From positions 1 through 45,832 of the forward strand of contig NZ_JAGDXM010000016.1 in assembly GCF_023256435.1 (NCBI RefSeq): DNA of 45,832 nt. The letters are read 5' to 3'. The position numbers and the translations under genes are program-made. Below, in pieces: positions 17,829 to 26,884 of the stretch. The stretch's first letter is position 1; each line of letters begins with the position of its first letter. Source of the DNA: Thermoplasma sp. (GTDB taxonomy: Archaea > Thermoplasmatota > Thermoplasmata > Thermoplasmatales > Thermoplasmataceae). The notes beneath the pieces are model-generated. The model saw only the letters and a list, made by a program, of their open reading frames with translations, was not told where the DNA came from and searched no databases.

Positions 17829-19187
17829 ATGCGTTTCTACAATACACTGACACGAGGGATTGAAGAATTCAGGGAGATGAACAAAGGACGTGTAAACATA
17901 TTCGTTTGCGGTCCAACCGTCCAGGATCATTTTCATATAGGACATGCAAGAACCTACATATTTTTTGATGCAGTTGTCAAATTTCTCAGATCTAAAGGTT
18001 ATTCCGTATTTTATCTTCAGAATATAACAGATATAGATGATAAAATAATAAATAAAGCCAGAGAAATGAACATAGATCCCAGCGAAGTTGCTGAGATCTA
18101 TTTCAGAGAATTCCTGGAGGATATGGCTGTGCTTAAGGTGAATTCAATAAACTATTTCGCCAAATCAACATTATATATCCCTGAGATCATATCTCAGATC
18201 CAGAGGCTCATTGAAAAGGGCTATGCCTATGAGACAACCGATGGCGTCTATTTCGAGGTAAGAAAATTTTCAGATTATGGTCAACTCTCGAACCAGAGCC
18301 TGGATCAGATAATACATGGATATAGGGTGGCAGTGAACGAAAACAAGAGAAATCCAGAGGATTTTGTACTCTGGAAGAAGAGAAAGCCTGGGGAGCCCTA
18401 CTGGGAATCGCCTTGGGGGCCGGGGAGGCCTGGATGGCACATAGAGGACACGGCTATAACAGAGACCTATTTCGGGCCCGAATATGATATACATGGTGGA
18501 GGATCCGATCTTATATTCCCGCATCACGAGGCAGAGATAGCACAGATGAGATCGATAAGCGGTAGGAAATATCTTTCGCATTACTGGATCCACACAGGCA
18601 TGATCAACGTCAATAACGAAAAAATGTCAAAATCCTTGAAGAACTTCGTAACCATAAGGGAGGTTCTGAAGGAATATCGACCAGAAGATCTTCGCTATGC
18701 GTTGCTGAACGCAAACTACAGGACCCAGCTGGACTTTTCAAAGAATCTTCTGGAAGAATCAAAAAAGCAGGTGGAATATATCAATTCTACCTACAGAAAA
18801 CTAATGAACGCATCTGGGAATAAAGACATCGAACTGGATGCTGGATCAATCATAGCCAAGATGGAAGAAGAAGCGTCAAATGACTTTGACTTCCGATCGG
18901 TGTTTAGGGATCTCCTTGAGTTTGCCGGTGAGATAAACAGAGATCTGGAGGACATATCAAGAAAAAGTGCGGATGAGGCTGCGAAGATATTCAGATGGGT
19001 TGACGTCTTCGCTGGAATACTGTTCTCTGAGAACAATAATCTTTCAGGAATCGTCGAAGATCTGCTCAATATGCGAAACAGATTGAGGAAGGAAAGGAAG
19101 TTCAGCGAGGCAGATCAGATACGGGAAATCCTGCTCAGAAATGGAATACACATAGAGGACAGAGGAGATAATACCATATGGTGGTGA
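17829..19187 (+). CDS. cysS: Cysteinyl-tRNA synthetase
   Basis: 452 residues from ATG 17829; an in-frame TTG at 17823 only adds two codons. Zinc cysteine C27 (FVCGPTVQDH), HIGH at 36-39 (HIGHARTYIFFD), zinc region DIHGGGSDLIFPHHEAEIAQ, KMSKS at 265-269 (NEKMSKSLKNF). The C-terminal helical anticodon-binding region ends RKFSEADQIREILLRNGI, as usual. A TATA-like TCTATATATC lies near 17790-17800. The cognate tRNA-Cys(GCA) occurs in this window at 45760. Confidence 0.95.
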   Translation: MRFYNTLTRGIEEFREMNKGRVNIFVCGPTVQDHFHIGHARTYIFFDAVVKFLRSKGYSVFYLQNITDIDDKIINKAREMNIDPSEVAEIYFREFLEDMAVLKVNSINYFAKSTLYIPEIISQIQRLIEKGYAYETTDGVYFEVRKFSDYGQLSNQSLDQIIHGYRVAVNENKRNPEDFVLWKKRKPGEPYWESPWGPGRPGWHIEDTAITETYFGPEYDIHGGGSDLIFPHHEAEIAQMRSISGRKYLSHYWIHTGMINVNNEKMSKSLKNFVTIREVLKEYRPEDLRYALLNANYRTQLDFSKNLLEESKKQVEYINSTYRKLMNASGNKDIELDAGSIIAKMEEEASNDFDFRSVFRDLLEFAGEINRDLEDISRKSADEAAKIFRWVDVFAGILFSENNNLSGIVEDLLNMRNRLRKERKFSEADQIREILLRNGIHIEDRGDNTIWW

Positions 19188-19193
19188 CGATGG

Positions 19194-19217
19194 AAGCTCA
19201 GGATATTCATGAGTTTT
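19194..19217 (+). terminator. Hairpin plus T-run after cysS
   Basis: AAGCTCA pairs with TGAGTTT (seven pairs, one G-T) around a 9-nt loop, followed by TTTT. It starts 7 bp after the cysS stop, consistent with a transcription terminator; archaeal termination mainly needs the T-run. Confidence 0.4.
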
Positions 19218-19275
19218 AAAAGAGAAGGTGGGGTTTGGGGGGAAGCTGTAAATCTCAACAGCTTTAGCGATGAAA

Positions 19276-19310
19276 GGAAGATCCGATGCTTTAGCTTAGG
19301 AGTAGCTCAC
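19276..19310 (+). repeat. IS200/IS605-type right-end hairpin, copy c
   Basis: A 35-nt unit starting GGAAGATCCGA and ending GTAGCTCAC, with GCTTTAGC forming the hairpin tip. By my hand alignment it matches copy a (245-279) at 31 of 35 positions. No recognisable TnpB tail precedes it, although GGGGGAAGCTGTAAATC upstream may be eroded element sequence. It lies 90 bp before the nicotinate phosphoribosyltransferase start in the same orientation. Confidence 0.7.
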
Positions 19311-19400
19311 TTCGATACTACGTTTAGGCCAGTTGAATTAGAAAAGTTCGAGTCTCCATTTATATATACATTCGGTATATTCAGATGACGGGATGGTAAG

Positions 19401-20588
19401 ATGAATACATTCAACATTGCCAGCGATGAGGAGATAAAGAAGGGTCTGGCCTCTGACGTTTATTTTGAAAGGACAATAAAGGCACTGGGAAATAGATGCA
19501 AGGATCTTGAAGTATCTATGGAGGCCACAATATCAGGGCCATTGGATACATGGATCAATTTCACGGGCCTGGATGAGGTGATCAAGCTTCTCGAGAATAT
19601 AGATGTGGATCTTTATGCAATACCAGAGGGCACCATAATATATCCAAGGGATGTCAATGGAATGCCTGTGCCCTTCATAAGAATAGAGGGAAAATACTGT
19701 GATTTCGGAATGTATGAAACTGCGATACTGGGCTTTATATGCCAGGCCTCCGGTATTTCAACAAAAGCCTCAAAGGTCAGAATGGCTGCCGGGGATCTTC
19801 CATTCTTTTCGTTCGGTATACGCAGGATGCATCCGGCCATCTCACCCATGATAGATAGATCAGCTTATATCGGTGGTGCAGACGGGGTTTCTGGTGTGCT
19901 TGGTGCCAGGATCATAGGTGAGGATCCGGTCGGAACTATGCCGCATGCCCTGTCCATAATGATAGGCGATGAGGACGCCTGGAAACTGACTTTGGAAAAT
20001 ACGAAGAGTGGGCAGAAATCAGTTCTTCTCATAGATACATACATGGATGAGAAGTTTGCTGCCATAAAAGTTGCTGAGCTCTTCGATAAGGTTGATTATA
20101 TTAGGCTGGATACTCCATCATCCAGGCGGGGTAATTTCGAGGCACTGATAAGAGAAGTGAGATGGGAACTAGCCCTCAGAGGCAGAAAGGACATCAAGAT
20201 AATGGTATCGGGTGGGCTTGACGAGAATACTGTCAGGCGGCTGAGGGATGCAGGAGCTGAGGCCTTCGGTGTAGGAACCTCAATATCATCTGCCAAGCCT
20301 TTTGACTTTGCTATGGATATAGTTGAGGTTAATGGAAAGCCGGAGACCAAGAGAGGTAAAATGTCGGGCAAGAAGAACGTGCTCAGATGCGAGAAATGTA
20401 ACAGAGTAGAAGTGGTACCCGCGGATGTTCAGGAAAAGGCCTGTCCGTGTGGTGGCATGATGCGAAATCTGATGGTAAAATATCTTTCTCATGGAAAGAG
20501 GCTTTTCGAATATCCTCTACCAAGGGCCATAAGAGAGAGATCTCTTAAAGAGCTGAAATTCTTTATAGACCAGGATCAGAACAAATAA
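19401..20588 (+). CDS. Nicotinate phosphoribosyltransferase
   Basis: 395 residues. It joins nicotinate and PRPP to make nicotinate mononucleotide in NAD salvage. Features: substrate-loop [60 protein letters not shown], and the phosphate-binding [15 protein letters not shown] ... [10 protein letters not shown]-terminal zinc knuckle has four cysteines (CEKC and CPCGG). The sequence closely recalls the structurally solved T. acidophilum enzyme, from memory. ATG 19401 follows GGATGGTAAG; a TATA-like TTTATATATAC lies near 19360-19370. The adjoining IS scar is upstream of this promoter. Confidence 0.93.
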   Translation: MNTFNIASDEEIKKGLASDVYFERTIKALGNRCKDLEVSMEATISGPLDTWINFTGLDEVIKLLENIDVDLYAIPEGTIIYPRDVNGMPVPFIRIEGKYCDFGMYETAILGFICQASGISTKASKVRMAAGDLPFFSFGIRRMHPAISPMIDRSAYIGGADGVSGVLGARIIGEDPVGTMPHALSIMIGDEDAWKLTLENTKSGQKSVLLIDTYMDEKFAAIKVAELFDKVDYIRLDTPSSRRGNFEALIREVRWELALRGRKDIKIMVSGGLDENTVRRLRDAGAEAFGVGTSISSAKPFDFAMDIVEVNGKPETKRGKMSGKKNVLRCEKCNRVEVVPADVQEKACPCGGMMRNLMVKYLSHGKRLFEYPLPRAIRERSLKELKFFIDQDQNK

Positions 20589-20745
20589 TAGAATGCATGA
20601 CCAATATATCATCCTGGCGCATAAAGCTGTTGAAAAGATCGGATATTTTTTTAGATACAATCATAATAATCTATGAAACTAACTATGCAAATTAGATCAA
20701 AAATATGGATGAAACGAAGATCTATCGTTTTATTTAATTTACTAT

Positions 20746-20931
20746 TCAGAACATCTTTTTCTTTATTGCGGCTGTGACCTTGTTCTTCAGATCCTCATTT
20801 ATCTCCGTTATATTATGGGCTGTCTTTGCGTGTTCAACGATCTTTGGCATCAGTTCATCTATACTCTTTGCAGAGGCTTCAAAGCCACAGTTCATACCTA
20901 TGTCGGCACATTTAAAAACATATTTTGCCAT
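20746..20931 (-). CDS. DUF1059 family small protein
   Basis: 61 residues. The pattern KYVFKCADIGMNCGFEASAKSIDEL ... HAKTAHNI is typical of DUF1059, small proteins with two conserved cysteines and a C-terminal HxxxxH. A metal-binding role is plausible but unproven. The gene lies 33 bp downstream of the mini-YHS gene on the same strand, so the two are probably co-transcribed, divergently from the YHS-containing ATPase. Confidence 0.85.
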   Translation of the reverse strand: MAKYVFKCADIGMNCGFEASAKSIDELMPKIVEHAKTAHNITEINEDLKNKVTAAIKKKMF

Positions 20932-20964
20932 AAATTTATAATTCTTTTATCTTAATAAACTTTT

Positions 20965-21102
20965 TTATCTTGTATATTTTATAGGATTCTTATCGAATTC
21001 AATCTTGCAATGTTCACTGCAGAAGTAGTATTCTTTTCCATTGTAGCTTGATCTATATTTTGCGTTTTTATCAACCTTCATTCCACACACTGGATCTATC
21101 AT
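20965..21102 (-). CDS. Mini-YHS domain protein (45 aa)
   Basis: 45 residues: IDPVCGMKV, then YNGKEYYFCSEHCKIEF, ending KYTR before TAA. This is a complete YHS/TRASH-like domain with C6, C28 and C32 as likely metal ligands, and almost nothing else. The N-terminal domain of the divergent ATPase (21188) has the same pattern (DPICGM ... YYFCSKTCMDKF). Such small proteins act as metal chaperones or sensors in other systems. An AATCAA-N6-TTGATT inverted repeat (21103-21120) directly abuts the start codon, and TATA-like GTTTAAAC lies at about 21124-21131. Confidence 0.8.
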   Translation of the reverse strand: MIDPVCGMKVDKNAKYRSSYNGKEYYFCSEHCKIEFDKNPIKYTR

Positions 21103-21120
21103 AATCAAGTATCTTTGATT
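21103..21120. promoter_or_regulatory. Inverted repeat at the mini-YHS start
   Basis: AATCAA, six bases, then TTGATT, immediately upstream of ATG 21102-21100 and between that codon and the probable TATA at 21124-21131. A protein bound here would block initiation of the YHS-DUF1059 transcript and could also influence the divergent ATPase promoter. Confidence 0.4.
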
Positions 21121-21187
21121 CCTGTTTAAACGTATCCTTTGCAAAATGCACAGAATAGCCTTAACTTATGGCGGGCAATGCTTAAAA

Positions 21188-23206
21188 ATGGCTACCGATC
21201 CTATATGCGGTATGTATGTTCCAGAGACATCGGATCTCTATGTTGATAGGGATGGAACGAGATATTATTTCTGTTCGAAGACATGCATGGACAAATTCCT
21301 GGAGCCAGAGAAACAAGGGAAGGATCTCGCCAAAAAATTATGGGTTGCATGGGTATTTTCTGTGACCGTGATGGTTCTAACATATCTCAGCGGTATAAAA
21401 TACCGCGATTTCATTCTCCTTCTGCTTTCTATTCCGGTAATTTTCTATTCAGGTACGCAGTTCTATCAGGGAGCATGGGGCGCCATAAAGACAAAAAGCG
21501 GGAACATGGATCTTCTGGTGTCTCTCGGCGTTATCACTGCGTTCGCATTCTCTCTATTCATAACGTTCTTCCCGCATGTCATACCGCATTCCATGGTATA
21601 TTACGATTCATCGGATTTCATAGTATCCCTGATATTAACAGGATCCTATATTGAAAATGTTACAAAGGCAAAGGCAAGTGAGGCTGGAAACAAGCTTATA
21701 GATCTGATTCCGGACACCATTCATGTGGTCTACAGCGAGGGTGTGAAGGACAAACCTGCTTCAGATGTTCATCCTGGAGATCTGATAGAGGTCAGGGCTG
21801 GAGAAATAATACCGGTGGATGGTACGGTAGATCGTGGATCATCTGATGTGGACGAATCGATGATAACCGGTGAAGCATTGCCGCTGGCAAAAAGGGAGGG
21901 TGACTTCGTCTCAGCAGGTACGAAAAATCTCAACGGAATTCTTACGGTAAGGGTGCAGAATGTAGGTGCAAATTCAACTGTTGGCAAGATATATTCTTTC
22001 ATCAAGATGGCTTCCTCAGGAAGAACAAAGATTCAGAGGCTTGCAGACATCTTTTCCTCTTACTTTGTTCCAGTTGTGCTTGCAGCGGCTAGCCTTTCAT
22101 TTCTCTTCTGGTTCTTCTATCTTAGATCCATAGGAGATCCATATTTCATCGAAATAGCGGTATTGGCATTTGTTTCTGTTATAGTCATAGCCTGCCCATG
22201 TGCAATTGGACTTGCCGGCCCTATAACACTTCTGATAGCATCTGAGGGTTCCTTCGAGGCTGGAATACTGGTGAAAAATACGGGGGCAATGGATAGGGTA
22301 ATAAAGGTGAACAGGGTAGTCTTTGATAAGACTGGAACACTAACGGAACCAGAGATGCATGTCCTGAGTTACGATGGAGATATGAATGCCCTTCATATGG
22401 CGGCGGCACTGGAATTGCATTCTAACCATCCGGTAGCAAGGGCAATAGTAGATTATTCTGGTAACTCAACATCGATGGATGTTGCGAATGTAAATGAAAT
22501 TCCTGGGATCGGTATAGAAGGTGATTGCTCTGGGCATCATGTCTCCGTGCGATCAGGAGATGATGGCTACATTAAGATTTATGTTGATGGAGAAGAGAGA
22601 GGCATTCTGAGTGTGGGCAGTAAATTGCGTCCAGAGGCTGTTGAAACCATATCTCATCTCAGATCAATGGGCATAAGGATATCTGTTCTGACGGGTGATA
22701 GGAACAAGAACTCGCTCTCAGTTCTAGATCCATTGGGTGCCGATGAAATACACTCCGGTCTCAGGCCAGAGGATAAGGCTGAGATCATAAGGAGATATCA
22801 GGAATCAGGAGAATATGTAATGTTCGTTGGAGATGGTATAAATGATGCTATAGCGATCGATCAGGCCGATGTCGGGGTCGCAATGGGATCCGGATCAGAC
22901 ATAACGAGAAGCCAGGGAGACTTCGTTCTTCTCAGAAATGATCTCAGAGCAATAATAGCAATATTCGATATATCATCGAAGACTATTTCTAAGGTCAAAC
23001 AGAATATATTCTGGGCCATATCATATAACTCTGCGCTCATACCTGTAGCTGCTGGCATCCTGGTACCTATCTTTGGAACGGGGATATACTCATTCCTTCC
23101 GATCCTGGCCGCATTTGCCATGGGAATGAGTTCAACTACGGTTGTTCTTAACTCGATGAGACTAAAGGGAAAGATTAGGGTAAATCAATATTATATCGGC
23201 ATCTGA
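21188..23206 (+). CDS. Heavy-metal P1B-type ATPase with N-terminal YHS domain
   Basis: 672 residues from ATG 21188; the frame extends upstream to ATG 21146, but the YHS domain begins right at MATDPICGM, which favours 21188. Order: YHS domain (4-40), eight predicted membrane segments, A-domain with TGEALP, ion-pore CPC at 336-338 (VIACPCAIGLAG), phosphorylation D380 in DKTGTLTE, HP locus NHPVARAIV, and VGDGINDAIAI. CPC ATPases export copper, silver or similar soft metals. There is no classical HMA (GMTCxxC) domain; the YHS domain takes its place. Converges on the aldehyde oxidoreductase gene after 2 bp. Confidence 0.92.
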   Translation: MATDPICGMYVPETSDLYVDRDGTRYYFCSKTCMDKFLEPEKQGKDLAKKLWVAWVFSVTVMVLTYLSGIKYRDFILLLLSIPVIFYSGTQFYQGAWGAIKTKSGNMDLLVSLGVITAFAFSLFITFFPHVIPHSMVYYDSSDFIVSLILTGSYIENVTKAKASEAGNKLIDLIPDTIHVVYSEGVKDKPASDVHPGDLIEVRAGEIIPVDGTVDRGSSDVDESMITGEALPLAKREGDFVSAGTKNLNGILTVRVQNVGANSTVGKIYSFIKMASSGRTKIQRLADIFSSYFVPVVLAAASLSFLFWFFYLRSIGDPYFIEIAVLAFVSVIVIACPCAIGLAGPITLLIASEGSFEAGILVKNTGAMDRVIKVNRVVFDKTGTLTEPEMHVLSYDGDMNALHMAAALELHSNHPVARAIVDYSGNSTSMDVANVNEIPGIGIEGDCSGHHVSVRSGDDGYIKIYVDGEERGILSVGSKLRPEAVETISHLRSMGIRISVLTGDRNKNSLSVLDPLGADEIHSGLRPEDKAEIIRRYQESGEYVMFVGDGINDAIAIDQADVGVAMGSGSDITRSQGDFVLLRNDLRAIIAIFDISSKTISKVKQNIFWAISYNSALIPVAAGILVPIFGTGIYSFLPILAAFAMGMSSTTVVLNSMRLKGKIRVNQYYIGI

Positions 23207-23208
23207 AA

Positions 23209-25089
23209 TCAGATACCGACAGCGATCTCGGGATCTATATCCAATTTTTTGAGGACGTCCGGTGATGGCCTGCCATCTCTTGACAATCCAATCTCGGACA
23301 GATATTCGTTTCTCAAAGTCTCATAATCCACGGATACCCCAGCGGTAGGACCGGCTTTCAGAGGTGGATAACCCATGACTCTCCCTGGTGGCTTGATCTC
23401 ATACTGATTTATCCCCTGCTTAGCATTGAATATGTGCCTGGCCATCTGTATCCTCCATCCGATCTCCACAAGATCGTCTTCGGTAAGATCCCATCCTGTT
23501 ATCGCCTTTATCAGTTCAAGATACGGATAGCTGTTTGGCCATATATTGGTGGAGAACAGGCACATCCCGGTGGAATTCAGGATCTCCTGTCCTGCCACAG
23601 ATAGCAGCTGCCAGTGGGCTTTTCCATGATACTCGTATCTCGGGATCTTTGTTCCGCTCTCCTTATGCTTGAATGGAAGGACAAGCTCGAAGCCCTCGTT
23701 GAACCCTATACCACCAGCGGTATGTCTTCCAGGTGTGGCATCCGAGATATAGGTATTTCCAAGGCTGGGCATCAGCCTTGGGTCATGCATCGGAAGATCC
23801 TGCCCGCCTATTTCCATGGCAGATTCTTCAGCACCCTTTCCTATGACCTTTGCTGCATATCTCTGTCCCATGCCAAGTATTCTCCCTATCCCCTCGCCTT
23901 TCCCTATCAACTCGGTGAGCTTGACCTCAGCATCTGGATTTCCGAATCCTATCTTGAATCCTATATCTTTTTCGGTTAAAATTCCCCTTTCATACAGCTC
24001 GTTGGCAAAGGCTATCACAGCTCCAGTTGTTATTATATCGAGTCCATATCTGTTGCACAACTCGAAGGACATAGACATAGCGTCAAGATCCGCAATCAGG
24101 TTTAGGCCCCCAAATGCACCGGTACCTTCATACTCCAGGCGGTGTCCTTCAACTGTTCCATATCTTGTCTCTCTCTTCACATGTCCTCCACATGCCAGTG
24201 TGCACTGCGCACAGCCGTATGATTTGAGGACATCCTTCCTGATTTCCTCACCGCTTATCTTGCGAGCGTTCTCCTCGCCGAAGTCAATTATACCAACACC
24301 AGCCCAGTTCTTGATAGGGGTATCACCATTTAGATGGGATGATTCCGTAATTTGAGTTGTACCGAACATGTGCCAAGGATTGACCAGATTCATTGAATTC
24401 CTGAACTGTATCTGAGCTTTCTTTATGGTATCGGTGAGCATCTTATCATCATATACCGGTATTTTCTTTGTCCCGCGTACAAGTACACCTTTAAGTTTCT
24501 TGGATCCCATAACGGCAGCCAGCCCGGATCTGCCGGCAGCTCTTCCGTATTCATTCATTATTGCAGCAGCGTAGAGCATCTTTTCTCCCGGTACCCCTAT
24601 AACCATTGCCTGCCCTTTCGGCTCTATTTTCTTCAACTCAGTTTCAGTTTCATATGCATCCTTGCCCCAAAGCGTGCTCGCATCTTCTATAGAATAATTA
24701 TCATCCACTATCTTTATGTAAACCGGGCGCTTCGCTATACCCTTAACAAAGAGTGCGTCAAAACCAGTATTTTTCAACTCAGGAGCGAATTTTCCGCCGC
24801 AGTTTGAATCGCCCCATGTACCGGTCATTGGGGATTTGGCCACCACTTCCAACCTTCCACCGAGAGGTGCATTATGGCTGTTGAATATTCCAGTTACGAA
24901 GCCCAGTATATTATCAGGGCCAAGCGCATCGATGTTATTCTTTATTTCACGATTGAGTATATAGGAGCCAAGACCAACCCCCGCAAGATATTTCTTGTAT
25001 ATTTGTTCTGGGATCTCTTCAACCCACATCTTCTCATTTGTGAGATCAGCCCAAAGAACCTTTCCATTTACGCCGTACATAATGATCAT
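23209..25089 (-). CDS. Aldehyde:ferredoxin oxidoreductase, tungsten type
   Basis: 626 residues. Begins with the beta-rich domain 1 (GVNGKVLWADLTNEKMWVEE), then GRAAGRSGLAAVMGSKKLKG for pterin cofactor binding. The 4Fe-4S ligands are C293, C296, C300 (CAQCTLAC) and C510 (STGMCLF). Family enzymes oxidise aldehydes to acids with ferredoxin as acceptor, using tungstopterin or, in some, molybdopterin. Subfamily assignment (AOR, glyceraldehyde or formaldehyde type) is not certain; AOR length is about 605. In a sugar-degrading archaeon it could detoxify or conserve energy from aldehydes formed by 2-oxoacid metabolism, which would feed the ADP-forming synthetase. Confidence 0.9.
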   Translation of the reverse strand: MIIMYGVNGKVLWADLTNEKMWVEEIPEQIYKKYLAGVGLGSYILNREIKNNIDALGPDNILGFVTGIFNSHNAPLGGRLEVVAKSPMTGTWGDSNCGGKFAPELKNTGFDALFVKGIAKRPVYIKIVDDNYSIEDASTLWGKDAYETETELKKIEPKGQAMVIGVPGEKMLYAAAIMNEYGRAAGRSGLAAVMGSKKLKGVLVRGTKKIPVYDDKMLTDTIKKAQIQFRNSMNLVNPWHMFGTTQITESSHLNGDTPIKNWAGVGIIDFGEENARKISGEEIRKDVLKSYGCAQCTLACGGHVKRETRYGTVEGHRLEYEGTGAFGGLNLIADLDAMSMSFELCNRYGLDIITTGAVIAFANELYERGILTEKDIGFKIGFGNPDAEVKLTELIGKGEGIGRILGMGQRYAAKVIGKGAEESAMEIGGQDLPMHDPRLMPSLGNTYISDATPGRHTAGGIGFNEGFELVLPFKHKESGTKIPRYEYHGKAHWQLLSVAGQEILNSTGMCLFSTNIWPNSYPYLELIKAITGWDLTEDDLVEIGWRIQMARHIFNAKQGINQYEIKPPGRVMGYPPLKAGPTAGVSVDYETLRNEYLSEIGLSRDGRPSPDVLKKLDIDPEIAVGI

Positions 25090-25313
25090 AGTTGATTATT
25101 CTATTTTAACTTAATGGGAATTCTTAAAGGAAGAACGATATTATGAGATATCTTACATTATAAAAGAAATATCTGAGATAATACTCATCGTAGATTTTAA
25201 TTTGCATAATCGAAATCAAAAGGAATACTTAAGAAACGATGGAATGGCAAATATATTAACTTTGAATTGATTGACGTAGGAAGGCGTGCATAAGTCATAG
25301 GATCTGGATATGT

Positions 25314-25355
25314 AAGGAATATTGAAATATACGGGTCGCATCGATAATATTCCTT
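25314..25355 (+). repeat. 10-bp perfect inverted repeat upstream of the HIT gene
   Basis: AAGGAATATT (25314-25323) and AATATTCCTT (25346-25355) pair perfectly around a 22-nt loop that is relatively GC-rich (ACGGGTCGCATCG). It lies 37 bp before ATG 25392. It could be a 5'-leader hairpin or the end of an upstream element. The rest of the 302-bp gap (25090-25391) is AT-rich and shows no gene that I can support. Confidence 0.4.
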
Positions 25356-25391
25356 GAGCCAGAGCAGCAGAATAAACATGGGTGTTTCGAA

Positions 25392-25835
25392 ATGGTATTG
25401 GACGATTCATGTGTTTTTTGTAAGGAGATTATCATAAAGAGAAATGCAGCCATAGTGGCCGAAAATGATATGGTGATATCATTCATGGACAATGCCCCTG
25501 TTGAACCAGGGCACATCCTTGTAATTCCGAAAGAACATTTTGAGAACATCTTCGACATAGATCAGAGATACTATATTGAAGTTCAATTGATGGCCAAGAG
25601 GGTTGCCAAAGCTGTAATGAAAGCTATGGGAGCTGATGGCATCAATATAGGCCAGAACAATGGATCGTGTGCAAATCAAAGGGTCATGCACTTTCATGTG
25701 CATGTTATACCGAGATGGTGTGATAAACCTTTCAAATGGGGGAGACTGGAAGTATCTTTTGAAGATCTTCAGAGAACAGCACAGAAAATAGCCGGAGTTT
25801 ACAGCGAAATGGAGAGAAATCACGATTTTGATTGA
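25392..25835 (+). CDS. HIT family nucleotide hydrolase/transferase
   Basis: 147 residues. Begins CVFCKEI, a cysteine pair often binding zinc in bacterial and archaeal HIT proteins, continues NAPVEPGHILVIPKEHFENI and has the catalytic triad H100-x-H102-x-H104 in MHFHVHVIPRW. Members hydrolyse AMP-linked nucleotides such as Ap4A or AMP-lysine. The physiological substrate is unknown. Converges with the GNAT gene, 8 bp between stops. Confidence 0.9.
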   Translation: MVLDDSCVFCKEIIIKRNAAIVAENDMVISFMDNAPVEPGHILVIPKEHFENIFDIDQRYYIEVQLMAKRVAKAVMKAMGADGINIGQNNGSCANQRVMHFHVHVIPRWCDKPFKWGRLEVSFEDLQRTAQKIAGVYSEMERNHDFD

Positions 25836-25843
25836 ATCATGGA

Positions 25844-26305
25844 TCAAGCAGTCTTTTCTTTACAATTTCTTTTCATACGATAAGCATTTTTTGATCCTCT
25901 ATAGGATTCATGATAATATCCATTGAGAAATTCTATGATTTCGAATCCCATTTTCAGATACAGCGATATGGCCTCAGTATTTTTGTCCCTCACTTCGAGA
26001 ATTATGTTTTCATATTCATTGCAAGCCCAATTTATAAGCATGGAAATCATACGCTTTGCTATGCCCAGGCCCCTGCAGTCAGGATCTGTTGCTATGCTCT
26101 CTATATCTATGGATCTTTCATCCAGTGGCAGTGCTACCAGATAACCACATATCGAGGAGTTTATCTGCGCCACCATGCTTATCGATCCAGGATACTCCAG
26201 CACAGTTTTGAGATAACGTTTGGAATATGGGCCGACAGTGAAAGCCCTCTTTTCCAGCACTGCTATATTATCGAGGTCTGATCTTCTGTAGCGTCTGATT
26301 ATCAT
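25844..26305 (-). CDS. GNAT acetyltransferase, RimI/Ard1-like
   Basis: 153 residues. The acetyl-CoA loop reads SIATDPDCRGLGIAKRMISML, followed by ILEVRDKNTEAISLYLKMGFEI, both typical of RimI and archaeal Ard1 N-terminal acetyltransferases. It may acetylate protein N-termini, but other amine substrates cannot be excluded. The extended N-terminus (MIIRRYRRSDLDNIAVLEKRAF) is standard. It is divergent from the nucleotidyltransferase at 26425 with about 120 bp between. Confidence 0.82.
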   Translation of the reverse strand: MIIRRYRRSDLDNIAVLEKRAFTVGPYSKRYLKTVLEYPGSISMVAQINSSICGYLVALPLDERSIDIESIATDPDCRGLGIAKRMISMLINWACNEYENIILEVRDKNTEAISLYLKMGFEIIEFLNGYYHESYRGSKNAYRMKRNCKEKTA

Positions 26306-26424
26306 TACTGTGGGAATAACCTCTCTGGATATAGGAGTATTTCATCATATCAAGATTAGATCTTTAGAAGTGAATATATGACGGGTGGTGAAATCTTTAT
26401 TTACAATCTTAAAATAGGGCGCTG

Positions 26425-26853
26425 ATGATTAAGGTAATGGCAACCGGCGTTTTCGACATCATACATCTTGGTCATATTCATTATCTGAAGGAATCAAAGA
26501 AACTGGGAGATATGCTGGTTGTGGTAGTGGCAAGGGATAAGACTGCGAAAAAGAATGGTAAGTCGCCTATTTTTGACGAAAACTCCAGATTAAAGCTTGT
26601 ATCCGAACTTAAACCAGTTGATTATGCGATCCTTGGTCATGAAGACGATATGATGAAAACAGTACTCGAAGTCAGACCGGATATAATAACTCTAGGGTAC
26701 GATCAAAAATTTGATGAAGTAGAACTTAACAGGCAGCTGCAAAAAGTTGGAGTGGAAGCACGCATAGTTCGCATCTCGAAATATGATGGAGATCTCAACA
26801 GCTCGTCATTGGTGAGAAAAAAGATAATGGATCTGATTGGAGAAAAAATGTAA
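26425..26853 (+). CDS. ribL: Cytidylyltransferase-fold enzyme, probable archaeal FAD synthase (RibL-like)
   Basis: 142 residues. The nucleotidyltransferase signature is ATGVFDIIHLGHIHYLKES, with HxGH at 14-17; the second motif ISKYDGDLNSSSLVRKK resembles the ISTSxIR loop. This matches the archaeal RibL family, which adenylylates FMN to FAD; glycerol-3-phosphate cytidylyltransferases are close relatives. No cysteine occurs in the protein, whereas the Methanocaldococcus RibL is reported to depend on C-terminal cysteines, so activity or substrate could differ. TATA-like CTTTATTTAC is about 30 bp upstream. Confidence 0.75.
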   Translation: MIKVMATGVFDIIHLGHIHYLKESKKLGDMLVVVVARDKTAKKNGKSPIFDENSRLKLVSELKPVDYAILGHEDDMMKTVLEVRPDIITLGYDQKFDEVELNRQLQKVGVEARIVRISKYDGDLNSSSLVRKKIMDLIGEKM

Positions 26854-26884
26854 AGATGAAATTTTCTTGGGCATGGCAATTTGA

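Noticed and set aside
20593-20676. 27-codon ORF (MHDQYIILAHKAVEK) after the nicotinate phosphoribosyltransferase gene
   Set aside because: Too short, no homology recognised, no RBS.
25090-25391. 302-bp gap before the HIT gene considered for an SRP or RNase P RNA
   Set aside because: No SRP helix 8 or RNase P core motifs; AT-rich throughout apart from one hairpin loop.
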